Part shown: piece after piece, positions 11,430-22,900 of the stretch
How the letters are laid out: every line of letters starts with the position of its first letter
How positions within the stretch are numbered: the first letter of the stretch is position 1
Source: Aspergillus flavus
Lineage: Eukaryota > Ascomycota > Eurotiomycetes > Eurotiales > Aspergillaceae
Assembly: GCF_009017415.1 (NCBI RefSeq)
Contig: NC_092404.1
Span: 1,674,001 to 1,738,000 of the forward strand
Reading direction: 5' to 3'
Length of the DNA stretch: 64,000 nt
Notes under the pieces: generated by a model
Told to the model about the DNA's origin: nothing
What the model saw: the letters and a program-made list of their open reading frames with translations, nothing else
The model's database searches: none
Program-made: the position numbers and the translations under genes

Positions 11430-12839
11430 CTACAGACGCATCTTCGATTGTTCCGGCTCACCGATCAACTCCAAAAAACTCTCGTGGACCTCATCAGTGA
11501 GGTCACTGGCCTGCATGCTCCTGCCCTTCGCCTCAAAGGCGCGGCGAGAACACTCTCTCGTAATCCCACTGCCTGCCCAGGCAGCAAGCAGCAAGGTTGT
11601 TGCTGGGGACATTCTCTTGTCTGATGACTCAAGCTCCGCCTGAATATCTTGCTTACTCTGCGCCTCCCTTTGGTTATCCTTCTCACCGGAATCCCAAAGT
11701 CCGTTGTGATAAGCCGCTCGCCACGCCAGCAGCGTGCCCAACGATCCCGTGAGCGTATCTCCCTGGCCTCCACTGCGCTTCAATCCTCCGACGATATCGT
11801 TGACGAGGCTCGTTACACCGTTTGAGATCACATCGTGAGGTCCCTTTTGGATTATCGTCACGCCACCAAGAGCTTGCGACAGTTTCTCACAGGCTTCGGT
11901 TTCTCGGCTCGTCTTGTCACCGCCATCAGACTCAATCTGGGCTATGCTGGGAACCTCGATATTCAACGCTTTGGCTAAACGGCTGAACTCGTTAACATTA
12001 GGCGTCAAGATACAATCCTTGTATCCTTTAACAAGATCTGGTTGCTCGGTGACAAGTAGTAGTCCATCGGCATCTAAGACAAACGGTATTGAGCGGGACC
12101 GCGCCTCCTTCAAGACCTCCGTCACCACTTTCAGCGTAACCCCGTCACGACCCAATCCCGGTCCCACTACTAGGGCATGGAGGCGAGATAGCATTGCCAC
12201 GATGGGGCTAGCAAGATTAGGCGCATCAATCGAATTGGGGTCCTTTACAGACTCGCTACTTGGTAGTATAGGATGAACCATCAGGTTCGGAGAATAAGAC
12301 TTAATGACCTGGATAGATTGGTGAGATAAGACATTCAACGCCCAAGCAATTTGACATGGCACAGCATAAGCTTACAGTCGCCGCAGATCGCTCACAGATA
12401 ACATGACTCTGCTCTTTGTCAGGAATCGTCGCATGAATGATGAGATAGATTCAGGCATCCTACCATATCGCAGCCTACAGAGCTTAGTCAATGTAATCAC
12501 CCTCATGAACGTTGTTCAGTCACATACCTAGTCGAGCCGAAGCCATGGAAGAGAAATATGGAGCCCCTGTGTAACTTGAGCTCTGTCAATACGACCTGTA
12601 CATACTCACGTTGGAGGAGTGGACGTACTCTAGTGATCCTCCAATAACGGCAACACGTCCATGCTGGCCTGGCTTTACTATTAACACAGAGTTCTTTTGC
12701 TGTGGTACGAGAACCTGAATCGCCAACTGTGGAATGAGGAAGGCAGACCTTTATGGAATTTCTCCAGCATAGGCGGCACAATCTTGCGTACCTTGCTGAA
12801 GAGAATCTTGGGCGAAGTCGTTATATGATGAACCTCCAT
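11430..12839 (-). CDS. ATP-dependent (S)-NAD(P)H-hydrate dehydratase
   Basis: The enzyme repairs damaged NADHX and NADPHX by ATP-dependent dehydration back to NAD(P)H (NAXD/CARKD, YjeF C-terminal ribokinase-like family). I place six exons: 12839-12749, 12668-12629, 12574-12528, 12474-12464, 12408-12376 and 12308-11430. Introns are 80, 54, 53, 55 and 67 nt, and the product is 366 residues. The exon joins restore the conserved run KGQHGRVAVIGGSLDYTGAP, then YFSSMASARLGCDMSHVICE, then SYSPNLMVHP. Later motifs are GPGLGRDG, LDADGL, LTPNVNEF and the ATP/Mg site GGQGDTLTG. Exon 4 is only 11 nt. No presequence is obvious, so a cytosolic form is likely, although these enzymes can also be sent to mitochondria. 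A roughly 40-residue insertion with charged residues lies after GTLLAW. Confidence 0.94.
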
Positions 12840-13438
12840 GATGAACTATATTACAGAACCTTGCTATTCAATTGAAAGAATCAACACATGGAGTAACAGG
12901 GAGGAAGTTGATCATGAGAGGAGAGAAGAGGAAGAGAGCAAGAGGTGAGGTGCAAGAGTAGCAAGCAAGAAGAGGACCATGGCCTGTGATGTCACCGCCT
13001 ACTAAGTGGGGCTGATCCGGCGATAAGAATCCTGTCCATCGGTTCCAATTCTCATAGAAATTTAATAAACAAGCATAAGATGTAAGAATGACGCCTCTCC
13101 CCACCTAGTAAACAGGACGCAAAAACACCGGATAGGGTTATTCCAACGGAAGGAAAAGAAGATAACACTAAGAGCAGCGTTGCCACCCTATCTATCAACA
13201 CCATGACGCTCGCTAATGCACAGAAGGACTCAAAAAAACATATCATAAACAGAAGTTGCCCTAAAGAGAAGAGAAAGTAAGAGATAAGGGGGAAAAGATG
13301 AGATGTCATATGTAATGCACCCTCGGGTATTTCTCGCTGATGCTCCGTTCCAAGCCAAAAGTAAAATGTGCGAAGAAGTTTAACAGGAATTACTAACAAA
13401 GAAAAAGCAAAATGAAGGGAGAAGACTGGTTTGTAGCC
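12840..13438. other. NAXD promoter and SPT2 3' flank
   Basis: 600 bp between two genes in the same orientation (both minus). No other gene is seen. Frames at 12868-13104 and 13052-13399 carry no motif. Confidence 0.5.
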
Positions 13439-14509
13439 TCAACGTCTTCGGGACGCCAATGTAGAGAGCTTCCTCTGGCGCTCCAGCTTTGCTTGCTTGG
13501 CTGCAAGCTCCGCACGCCATTCTTCTTCATCTTCTTTCCTTGCAGCGGCCAATGCGGCTGCTTCCTCCTCCTCCACATCGTTAAATCCACCTTCCATATC
13601 CGAGGATGCATCTGAGTAGTAGTCATCGTAGTCATTTGCATATTCTCCCTCGTCTTCCTCGTCTGTTCCAAGATATTCGTCCATCCTAGATCGTTTGCTC
13701 GATCGAGCCTGTGCTTTCCGATCGGTTGGATTACTTCGGGCGGGTAAGCCAGCCGTACCTCTGTATTCCGGTACCGCAGACGGTGTTGGCCTTGCGGTAC
13801 CCTTGTACGACAGCTCTTCAGGTTCGCGTTTCCTGGCAGGCTTTACATCACCGACTTTGCTACCTGTTGCTGGACCGGACGTGGCGCCGGGTTTCTTTGC
13901 CGATCGTGCGTCTTTTCCCTTCGCTTGTGCTTCCATTGCTCGTTTCTTGCGTTCCATCTTGCTAAGCTTCTCTTTAGGTACGGCCTGATGCTTGAACATG
14001 CCCGCTTGCGTTGGGGCTTTCTGCTGCAGTTCCTTTGCCTTTGCCATAATCTCCGCGAACGATCCCTTCGGGGGAGGTTTTGAAGATACCGGGGCTGCTT
14101 TCTGTGATGCCGATGACGTTGATATAGTGCTCTTTATAGCGGGCCTCGCAGCTGGTGTAGAAGTAGGACGGGGCTTAGGAGCCGCAGCCGCAGCCATTGG
14201 TCTAGAAAGTGGTTGTTTGATAGACGTCTGGGTGAGAGGCTTTTGAGGACGTTGCAGCAGCTCCTCAGCCTTGCGTTTCGTACCTGCAGCATTACTTGTC
14301 CGCTCAGTGACATCACGAGGGGTCGTGCTGGGCCTGCGGGCCTCCGATTTGGCAGTTGAGGATGAGACGGGCGCTGATTGTGTGGTAGTGACTGGCGGTA
14401 GTGGAGACGGTTTACCCGTCTCGATAGATGAAAGAACGGAATCGAGGAACTGCCCCATAAATCAGCGAAACATTACCAGCATAGCGGGATTAGGCGCTCC
14501 TACACTCAT
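13439..14509 (-). CDS. SPT2-type chromatin protein
   Basis: SPT2 is a DNA- and histone-binding protein that helps reassemble H3-H4 behind RNA polymerase II. The product is about 338 residues. I place a 6-nt first exon (14509-14504, ATG AGT), a 54-nt intron ending GGGGCAG, and a main exon 14449-13439. This gives the start MSFLDSVLSSIETGKP that I expect for SPT2 proteins. The alternative is the in-frame ATG at 14458, giving MGQFLDSV with no intron. The centre is a basic, low-complexity Ser/Pro/Ala region. The C-terminal SPT2 domain shows KRSRMDEYLGTDEED, an acidic stretch with YANDYDDYYSDASSDMEGGF, and a coiled, charged end (EEEWRAELAAKQAKLERQRK) finishing SRRR. These are the hallmarks of the family. 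Confidence 0.88.
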
Positions 14510-15195
14510 CTTGACGCCTAAGGCAGGTGTAGATGCGCAGATCTCAGTCTCAGGGAAGAAGTGATGAGGGCAGATTCACCGTCGGTGGTTAGTGTGACGG
14601 ATTAACTTCATGACTTCTTCTGAGGCAGAACCTGAAGTTTCAAAGCTCGAGACTTCGAGATTGGCCGTCTTCTCACCCTAACTCAACCAAAGAAGCTAGG
14701 TTGAATTGAGGAAGACGTCGAAGCCTTGAGATACACAGAGGATAGACTGACGATGCCGTTAAGACGAGAGCGCCGGCGGTTTAAATAAGTTACAGCGAGT
14801 CGCCATCCTGTCTTCTAGAAGCGACTGATCACGTGCCGGACCAAGTCATCCGGAAGAACCCTTAGTAAGAATGCTACCCTTCAAAGCATGCATGCGCCAC
14901 AGGCTCGCTTAGAGGAGCCTGGGCCACGAGCCACATCCACCAGCCGCAACGCACTTTTCTTGCGATTTTGGCGATCCGAATCTTCGACTTTCCTCCATCC
15001 ACATCGCTAACCCTCAGCGAACTCGACGTTTCAGTCTCCGCCCAACTTGCGGTTAAATCGATTGATTCTCGTGTTCACATATTAAACAAATCTGTATGTT
15101 TGACAAACCTGGAGCATCGCGCTGCGATCTCATTGATCTTATTGTACTCGGCGAAGGTTCATTTCTAACAAAAGTTATTCTTGCACAGATTCAAA
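14510..15195. promoter_or_regulatory. Divergent SPT2/RPP2 promoter
   Basis: About 690 bp separate the two divergent start codons. The right end contains a probable 5' UTR intron of the P2 gene, described separately. A frame at 14968-15168 overlaps this region and is not supported. Confidence 0.5.
15094..15188 (+). other. Probable 5' UTR intron of the P2 gene
   Basis: A GTATGT donor at 15094 is followed by a TCTAAC branch site near 15164 and a TTGCACAG acceptor ending at 15188, 7 nt before the P2 start codon. Leader introns are common in fungal ribosomal protein genes. It is not confirmed by any transcript here. Confidence 0.6.
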
Positions 15196-15585
15196 ATGAA
15201 GCACCTTGCCGCTTACCTCCTCCTCGCCCTCGCTGGCAACTCCACCCCCTCCGTTGAGGACATCAAGAGCGTTCTCTCTTCCGTCGGTATTGATGCCGAT
15301 GAGGAGCGCCTCCAGAAGGTCATCTCCGAGCTCGAGGGCAAGGACCTCCAGCAGGTTCGTAATACGTTGAATGATTGAGACATAGGGCGCCTGCTGACCA
15401 TCTACTCACTACAGCTGATCACTGAGGGTAGCGAGAAGCTCGCTACCGTTCCCTCCGGTGGTGCTGGTGCCGCTGCCCCTGCTGCTGGCGGTGCCGCTGC
15501 CGGTGGTGACGCCCCCGCCGCTGAGGAGAAGGAGGAAGAGAAGGAGGAGTCCGATGAGGACATGGGCTTCGGTCTCTTCGACTAA
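15196..15585 (+). CDS. rpp2: 60S acidic ribosomal protein P2
   Basis: P2 is a stalk protein that binds elongation factors at the large-subunit GTPase centre, as P1-P2 dimers on P0. Exons 15196-15354 and 15415-15585, split by a 60-nt intron, give 109 residues. The N-terminal dimerisation domain starts [15 protein letters not shown] and includes [16 protein letters not shown]. The hinge is Ala/Gly-rich. The C-terminus is the shared P-protein tail [13 protein letters not shown], whose [14 protein letters not shown] peptide recruits translation factors. P2 was chosen over P1 by the [10 protein letters not shown] start. Codon use is strongly biased to C-ending codons, as in a highly expressed gene. 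Confidence 0.97.
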
Positions 15586-16244
15586 GCGCCTTCACTCGTG
15601 CGAGCCTCAAAAAATATGTGATATCTCGTGGGGGAACAGAAATCTGGCAGTCATTTGCAGTATTGGGAGGAAAATGGCCCATTTCGGTCAAGTCTGTTTG
15701 TTTCAGACTTCTCTGATGCAATTACGAATTATGCATACGTGAGCTGAAAAAGCTCCTTGATAGCCAATACAGATTATCTGACCTCCACGAATTGTTCCAT
15801 ATCACGTAAATGCGCGTAAGCCGACTTTCTGTCTATCAGGTATGAATTACGGGGCGCGAAATTGTATTACGCGCATTAATTACATATCAAACCTAGGCAC
15901 TTGTACTCCGTAAGCCCCAGTTAATGAGAGCCATAGATTGTCTAGTTCAACAGCCAATGATAACGGCCATAATCTACAATATCCATTCAAATTTCCCGAT
16001 AGGGAAGTATAATGTAGGGCTAGCGGCATATAACCCTACAGCCAGGAATCCACAACGGGTCTAGTTTCTAGGTTTACAGCCCTAAGCCGTCGCTTAGACG
16101 AATCTCAGCCCACCTCCCAACCGCAGCGTCGAGCACAAGAGTTGGCCCGACGAACGTTCATCAGCGACACGACACGACAACCCACTGTCCCTTCGCTTTT
16201 CGAGTGCTGTTCGAAAAGCGACCTTGAGAGGAACACCCGCAAAA
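15586..16244. promoter_or_regulatory. P2 3' UTR and S15 promoter region
   Basis: 659 bp between two tandem ribosomal protein genes. One copy of the motif TACTCCGTA lies at 15904-15912. No additional gene is seen. Confidence 0.5.
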
Positions 16245-17217
16245 ATGGCTGACACCGAATACGTGAGTGCATATCCGTCTAGCATGAGTAATCTTAGTTG
16301 AAAAGACTTTTATACTAACTTGTATATGTATTAGAACGCTGAGGAGGCTGCCGGTACGTTGTCGAGAAACCCTTTCCCTTCCCTGTTACGCGATGGAGGA
16401 ATACAGGCTGTTTGTTGGATTCGTTTACGATGAGGCGTACGGATGCTTGGATATAAATGGATGAGCTTTGGAACGAAGGGGGCGAAAATGAATCCAGCAA
16501 ACGCGATGCAACGGGAAATCACCGAGGAATAAATCGAACAAGGCGCTGACTGGTTATTGATTTACAGCTATCAAGGCCAAGAGAACCTTCCGCAAGTTTT
16601 CCTACCGCGGTATTGACCTCGACCAGTATGTGACAACTTGAACAAGCTCCGGTACCACCTACTCCCGACTCCGAACGAGCGATATGACCGATGGCATCTA
16701 AAGATACGATTGTTTATCCTCGTGGGAGTCGGGTGTAACGGATGGAAATGTTTGCAATGGTGCCGTTTCTGACATGGACGTATTGCAGGCTCCTCGACCT
16801 CTCTTCCGAACAGCTCCGCGATGTCGTGCACGCCCGCGCTCGCCGTAGGTTCAACCGTGGTCTGAAGCGCAAGCCTATGGGCCTCATCAAGAAGCTCCGT
16901 AAGGCCAAGCAGGAGGCCAAGCCCAACGAGAAGCCCGACCTCGTCAAGACTCACCTCCGTGACATGATCATCGTCCCCGAGATGATCGGCTCCGTTATCG
17001 GTATCTACTCCGGTAAGGAGTTCAACCAGATCGAAGTCAAGCCCGAGATGGTTGGCCACTACCTTGGAGAATTCTCCATCTCCTAGTACGTTCCGCCTCC
17101 GTTCAGATCCTCTTTGCGTCAAAGGTCACAATCTAACAACCACACAGCAAGCCCGTCAAGCACGGTCGTCCCGGTATCGGTGCCACCCACTCTTCTCGTT
17201 TCATTCCCCTCAAGTAA
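16245..17217 (+). CDS. rps15: 40S ribosomal protein S15 (uS19)
   Basis: uS19 sits in the head of the small subunit near the decoding site and takes part in pre-40S maturation. Five exons, 16245-16262, 16335-16353, 16568-16625, 16789-17085 and 17148-17217, give 153 residues. The protein starts MADTEYNAEEAA, continues [20 protein letters not shown], and has the conserved [20 protein letters not shown]. It ends [22 protein letters not shown]. Every intron interrupts a well conserved stretch, so the joins are secure. Exon 2 is only 19 nt. Introns 2 and 3 are long for this window (214 and 163 nt), and intron 3 can form a 9-bp stem. Codon bias is strong, as in P2. Confidence 0.96.
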
Positions 17218-17797
17218 AGAAGAAAAGCTTTCAGGAGTGTCGCGTGGAGGATCGGGCGTCCGGTTGTGTTGGGAGAAGAAATCAAAAGCGATGGATACCA
17301 TTTGTGCCTATTTGGGTTCATCCAACTTGTATGTCAAGTGCGGGTCAGCTGTTTGCATCTCAATATAAAGGTCTTGTCGGCATGTGAACGAACCACGGAT
17401 TCCTACTCCAATGTTGAGGAGATCTTCAGTCCTTAGCCCTAAAGGGACGAGGCAAGACCGCCTGTTCCCTTCCTATTATCCAAGGGAGCGGGGTCTAATT
17501 TAACGATTTCTTTTTCTTTGACATCAATTTCGTTATCAGTCTTATCTCGTAGGATGCCTTGCACCAAGTCTCGACTATCGTAGCCCTGGGTCCTTGCATG
17601 CAATCTTGGCATATATAATTGACATTATGACATGTATCCATCTGATAAGGCTTCCATGAACCCACCTGGTGTCTCCATCTAATGCAAGCCACGCTTGGAA
17701 CCCATACCTATGCCGGTATGTAAGTCACCAAGCTAACCCCGGGGTAAACTTGTCCCCAATCTAAAGACACAAACCCCCACGACAAGGCCGATCCACA
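17218..17797. other. Convergent 3' intergenic region
   Basis: 580 bp between the stops of the S15 gene and the SET/MYND gene. It should contain both 3' UTRs. No other feature is recognised. Confidence 0.5.
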
Positions 17798-19429
17798 TTA
17801 ATATCCCTTCTCAAGCGCTCTATCAACAAGCAGTTCAATCTTCTCCCACTCCCTCCTTATGTCATCTCCCCTGTCCTCTGGTTTCTTCTTATCCCCCTTA
17901 AACCTCTCATTCACATCATCAAACAACCACCTAACCATCGTCTTAAAGCTCGGCACAGTACAAGCCTCATCCTCCAGCTCCACAAGCCGACTCAAAACCG
18001 ACCAAGCAAGCAACACAGGCTCCATTCTCACATCCACCAACCCAAGCAAACCAGCAGAATCCCCATCCTCTCCATAATCCAAAGAAACCGCCACCCTAGC
18101 CAGCGCATACGCATGCAACTGACGAACAGGATGCCGCTCATCCCCATAAACAACCGGATCAACACGCAAATATCTTACAGCAGCCTGCACAAACCCAGAA
18201 CCGATATCCTGATCCGCCAGCAACGAAGCAATCAACTCATCTCTCAAAGAAACAAGAGGCTGTTCCGTAACAGGCCAAGCGCCAACCTTCCGTAGAAACT
18301 TAATAGACGACCGAAGTCTTTTAGCCGTTTTCTTGGGATCGGTTTCCACGGCCGAGGAGCATTCGTTCAGAAGTTCGTAGGCTTCTATTTCTGCGCCTTC
18401 GAGGGCGGAAAGATCGTCTTGGGTTTCTGGGCCTAGGAAGCTGTGTTCTGGCTCTGTGAGGTCTTTGGCGCATTTGGCGCAGTGGCAGTCGAAGTAGTAG
18501 CGTTCGCGGAGTTCGGAGCGCCGGAGTTTGACGGGGTTTGTGGCGTCGATGTAGGAGATGAAGATTTGGTCGCCTTTTTGGATGGGGCGGGTGGCTTTTA
18601 TGTACAGGTTGTCGCTGTCGAAGGTGACGGCGGCGTTGTAGTTGCAGCTGTGGTTGATGAGGGCGGCGTAGGGGTGTAGGTAGAGACCGATGCGGTCGGA
18701 GAGAATGTTGGTGAAGTTGAAGGAGTTTAGTTCCAGCTTGATAAGTACGTTAGCAACAACTTGGGACATGGGGACGCTGAGAGCTCGGGCTGAGATGTCT
18801 TGCTCACTTTAGCACCAAAGGCGGATATCGTTTCTTCCTTCATATCTGTTCCAGAGTAAGCCTTGACGGCCTTGGAAGATAAAGCAATACGCTCCCATTG
18901 CTCCGGACTCTGGTCACGGATTTCCGAGATGTGAGTCTCAAGTTGTGAGAAAAGCTCTAGTTCCCCATTGGTGTATTTTTTATGCGCAGTGCGCACGATC
19001 ATCCGTAGAAGAGCACGAGCGTTACTCGGCAAAATGCGAGGGTTTAGGTTCTTGAAGATTGCGCATTCGTGTGCGTGGGCAAACTTCCAATCTTTTCTTT
19101 GGCATTCCTGGTACATGTGTCAGTGACTGGTTTTGAGGGATAATATTGTAGCATGGAGTATAGACCCTGTCACAATACTTTACCACTTTGCATCCGGTAC
19201 AGTTTTTCAGAGGACCGCTGTGATGAAAAGGTCCGCTCCCAAGACATCCTGAACATGTGTCACTCAGTCGTGGCGTATCTAACACAGCTACAAATGGACT
19301 GGTGATGTTCAAAACATCTTCGCCAACTTTGATGGTAGTTGAAGCAAAAAGACCTCTTCCCAAACCACCAGGTGCTGGGCCTGGTGTGGCTCTAGTGTGT
19401 ACGGAGGGGAGGGGGTTTTCTAGAGGCAT
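17798..19429 (-). CDS. SET and MYND domain protein (SMYD-like)
   Basis: This is a putative protein lysine methyltransferase of the SMYD type. Exons 19429-19166, 19107-18808 and 18736-17798, with 58- and 71-nt introns, give 500 residues. The N-terminal part of the split SET domain has GGLGRGLFAS. A MYND zinc finger follows at about residues 59-103, with cysteines in CSGC...CTGC...YCDRECQRKDWKFAHAHEC. The C-terminal SET core shows LHPYAALINHSCNYNA (about 207-222), the NHSC motif that forms the SAM site. GDQIFISYID and a post-SET cysteine cluster FDCHCAKC come next. The remaining 200 residues look helical, like the SMYD C-terminal domain. The substrate is unknown. The second intron has a GCTAAC branch site and joins AFGAK to LELNSFNF, which keeps the frame. 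Confidence 0.9.
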
Positions 19430-19988
19430 GATATTCTGGTTTCATTCGCCAATGACCTCGGACACAGTCCAATAAGTTTTATGTATACTTTCTTTGGAAT
19501 AGGGTAGACACTTGGAACAATAAAAGCTGAAAGGTTAACTTAGGGCGATCCCGCGATGCTTAGTCAGTTCACGTCAAGGACTCCCCTCAGAGAACAATAC
19601 AAGATGATTACAGTGTAGACATGGCTGGAGAAGAGAGGTCTTGATCAGATATTTCAAAAATACTATACACATGTGAATCATAACGATCAATTCAGAGGAA
19701 GCCCACAGGATGCTTTTCTCGCTCACGCACAAAGCCTGCCTACTGGGAGGAATCATAAATGGATAACAATAACAAAGAGAAACAAGTTCCACCGGAGTAC
19801 ATGAGCATAGCCACCTTTCCCGTCAAAGGTGGCTTTGTCAAGGCCAAATAAAAAGTCTATCAATGTAGAGTAGAGCCTTCTCCACTACGCCAAACCAGAC
19901 GGCTATTCCGTGCCTTGAAGAAAATAGAAACAACATCAGGTGATTATTATGTTGACAAAAACTTTTGTTTTAAGACCGCAATGCTGAT
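19430..19988. other. SET/MYND promoter and CPS 3' flank
   Basis: About 560 bp between two minus-strand genes. No gene is seen. Confidence 0.5.
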
Positions 19989-22900
19989 TTACAGAAGCTT
20001 GCCGCCGGCGAACTCAGACCAGCTGCGGACCTCAGAAGGCATACCCTCGGCACGGGGCAGCTTCTCGCTCATGGCCTGGGCAAAGAGGAGAGCAGTCTGT
20101 AAAGAAACATGATTAGCATCAATAAAACCCGGCAGATACAACGTGGGTTTAACATACCTTGGTCTCCATGAACAGAGGAACACCGAAGTCGACGGCGTTA
20201 CGTCTCATGACGTAGTCCTCATCCAGCAGGGTCTTGCCCCGGGTCTTAGCAAGGTTAAAGGTACCACGGATGTTATACTTCTCGAAGACCTCGCGCAGTG
20301 CACGCTTGTCTTTCTTGGGGAACTCAATCACCTGCACGGAAACACTTTCCTTGGCAGTGGACTCAATGTGATCCTTAACAGAGGCGCTAGCGGCGAAGAA
20401 CTTGTAGCCCAATGGCTGAAGGTATTCAACAATCTTGGCCAGAGCGGGGTTCTTGATGTCACCACCAAGCAGGATACCCTCACCGGGCTCAGGGACACGG
20501 AAGTTCATGGTGGACTGGAGAGATGCCCAGTAGGCCTCAACCAAGTCCTTACCGAAGCAAGCAATCTCACCAGTACTGGACATCTCGACGCCAAGGAAGG
20601 GGTCAGCACCAGCAAGACGAGTCCAGCTGAACTGAGGGACCTTAGTAGCGACATAGTCACGCTTCTCGGTCATGAGGTCTACAGGCTCAGGAACGTCACG
20701 GCCAACAAGGGCCTTGGTGGCAGTATCGATGAAGTTGGTGCCTAGAACCTTGCTGACGAAGGGGAAGGAACGGGAAGCACGCAGGTTGCACTCAATAACC
20801 TTCAACTCAGGCTGGGCACCTTCCTGGTCGGCCTTGATGATCTGCATGTTGAAAGGACCGGTGATGTTCCAGGCCTTAGCAACCTTCTCAGCAATCTCCT
20901 TGACACGGCCCATGACTGACTCATCGAGATAGGCTGGAGGAAGAACAAGAGTGGCATCACCAGAGTGGACACCAGCTGGCTCAACGTGCTCACTGACAGC
21001 ATGCAGCAGGAGCTTACCATTCGAAGCAACAGCGTCGACATCAATTTCCTGTGCGCCCTCAATGAACTTAGTGATGACGACAGGGTGGTCAGGGGAGACA
21101 GCGCTAGCATTAAGAAGCTTCTCCTTGAGCTCATCCTGGCTGTAGATGACGTTCATGGCAGCACCAGACAGGACATAACTGGGGCGGACTAGGACAGGGT
21201 AGCCGACAGACTCGGCGAAACGTTCTGCATCAGCAACTGAAGTGAGTTCCTTCCAGGCAGGCTGGTCGACACCAATGCTATCCAGGATCGAAGAGAACTT
21301 GTGACGATCCTCAGCCTTGTCAATATCAACAGGGTCAGTACCGAGAACGTTAGCGCCACCAGTCTCCTGAAGACGAAGGGCAATGTTCTGTGGCAGCTGG
21401 CCACCGACGGACACAACGACACCGCTGGCAGTCTCGAGTTCGTAGATATCCATGACACGTTCGTAGCTGAGTTCTTCGAAGTAGAGCTTGTCAGCAGTGT
21501 CGAAATCGGTAGAGTAGGTCTCAGGGTTGTAGTTGATCATAACGGTCTTCTTGCCCATGTTCCTGAGAGAAAGGGTGGCGTTAACTGCACACCAGTCGAA
21601 CTCGACAGAGCTTCCAATACGGTAGACACCGCTTCCCAGGATGATAATACCATGGTCATCGAAAGTAACATCATGGGAAGTGGCGTTATAGGTGGTGTAT
21701 AGGTAGTTAGTGTCAGCAGGAAACTCAGCAGCAAGAGTATCAATCTTCTTCACCCATGGGGTGATGCCAAAGCTCTTTCTGCGCGCACGGACATCGTCTT
21801 CGGATGCTCCGACAAGGAGGGAGATCTGCTTGTCAGAGAAACCAAGCTTCTTCGCCTTGAGCATGGTCTCCTTCTGAATGCCGAAGAGGCTGCCAATTTC
21901 CTTAAGTTCATTATGGCAGTCAACGATGTTCTGAAGCTTGTAGAGGAACCACTTATCAATCTTGGTCAGCTCATGAACCTTATCGACCGAGTAGTTCTCG
22001 TGGAGCATAGCCTGGCCGACTGCCAACCAACGGCGATCGGTAGGGTTCTGCAAGACCTCGTCCAAGTTCTCGAACTTGTCACCCTGGAAACCAACGAATC
22101 GAGGGTCAACCTGACGGATAGCCTTCTGGAAAGATTCTTCGAAAGTACGACCAATGGCCATCACCTCACCAACCGACTTCATAGCACTTCCAATATCCCG
22201 GTTGACATGCTGGAACTTGCTCAAATCCCACCGGGGGATCTTGGTAACAATGTAATCCAAACTAGGCTCGAAGTTCGCGGTGGTGGTCTTCGTCACAGCA
22301 TTGGGCAGCTCGGGCAGAGTATGGCCCAGACCGATCTTCGCAGCGGTGTAGGCTAGAGGGTAACCGGTAGCTTTAGATGCCAAAGCAGAAGAGCGAGAGA
22401 GACGAGCGTTGACCTCGATCACACGGTAGTCCAAGCCATCGGGTTGCAAGGCATACTGCACGTTACATTCACCAACGACACCCAAATGGCGGACGATCTT
22501 AATGGCAGCCGTACGAAGCATGTGATACTCCTCGTCGGACAGAGTCTGACTGGGAGCAACGACAATACTGTCACCAGTGTGAATACCCAGGGGGTCAAAG
22601 TTCTCCATGTTGCAAACAGTGATACAGTTGTTGTCAGCATCACGCACAACTTCATACTCAACCTCCTTCCAGCCTCGAAGGGACTTCTCAACCAAAATCT
22701 GAGGAGCAAGGGTCAAAGAGCGGGATGCCAGGTTCCTCAATTCCTCGGGGTTGTTGGCAAATCCAGAACCCAAACCACCAAGAGCATATGCGGAACGAAC
22801 GATAATGGGATAGCCAACTTCCTCGGCGGCCTTCAAGGCCTCGTCAACAGTGTTAACAGCAATGGACTCGGCAATGGGAATGTTGATCTCGTTCAGCGCC

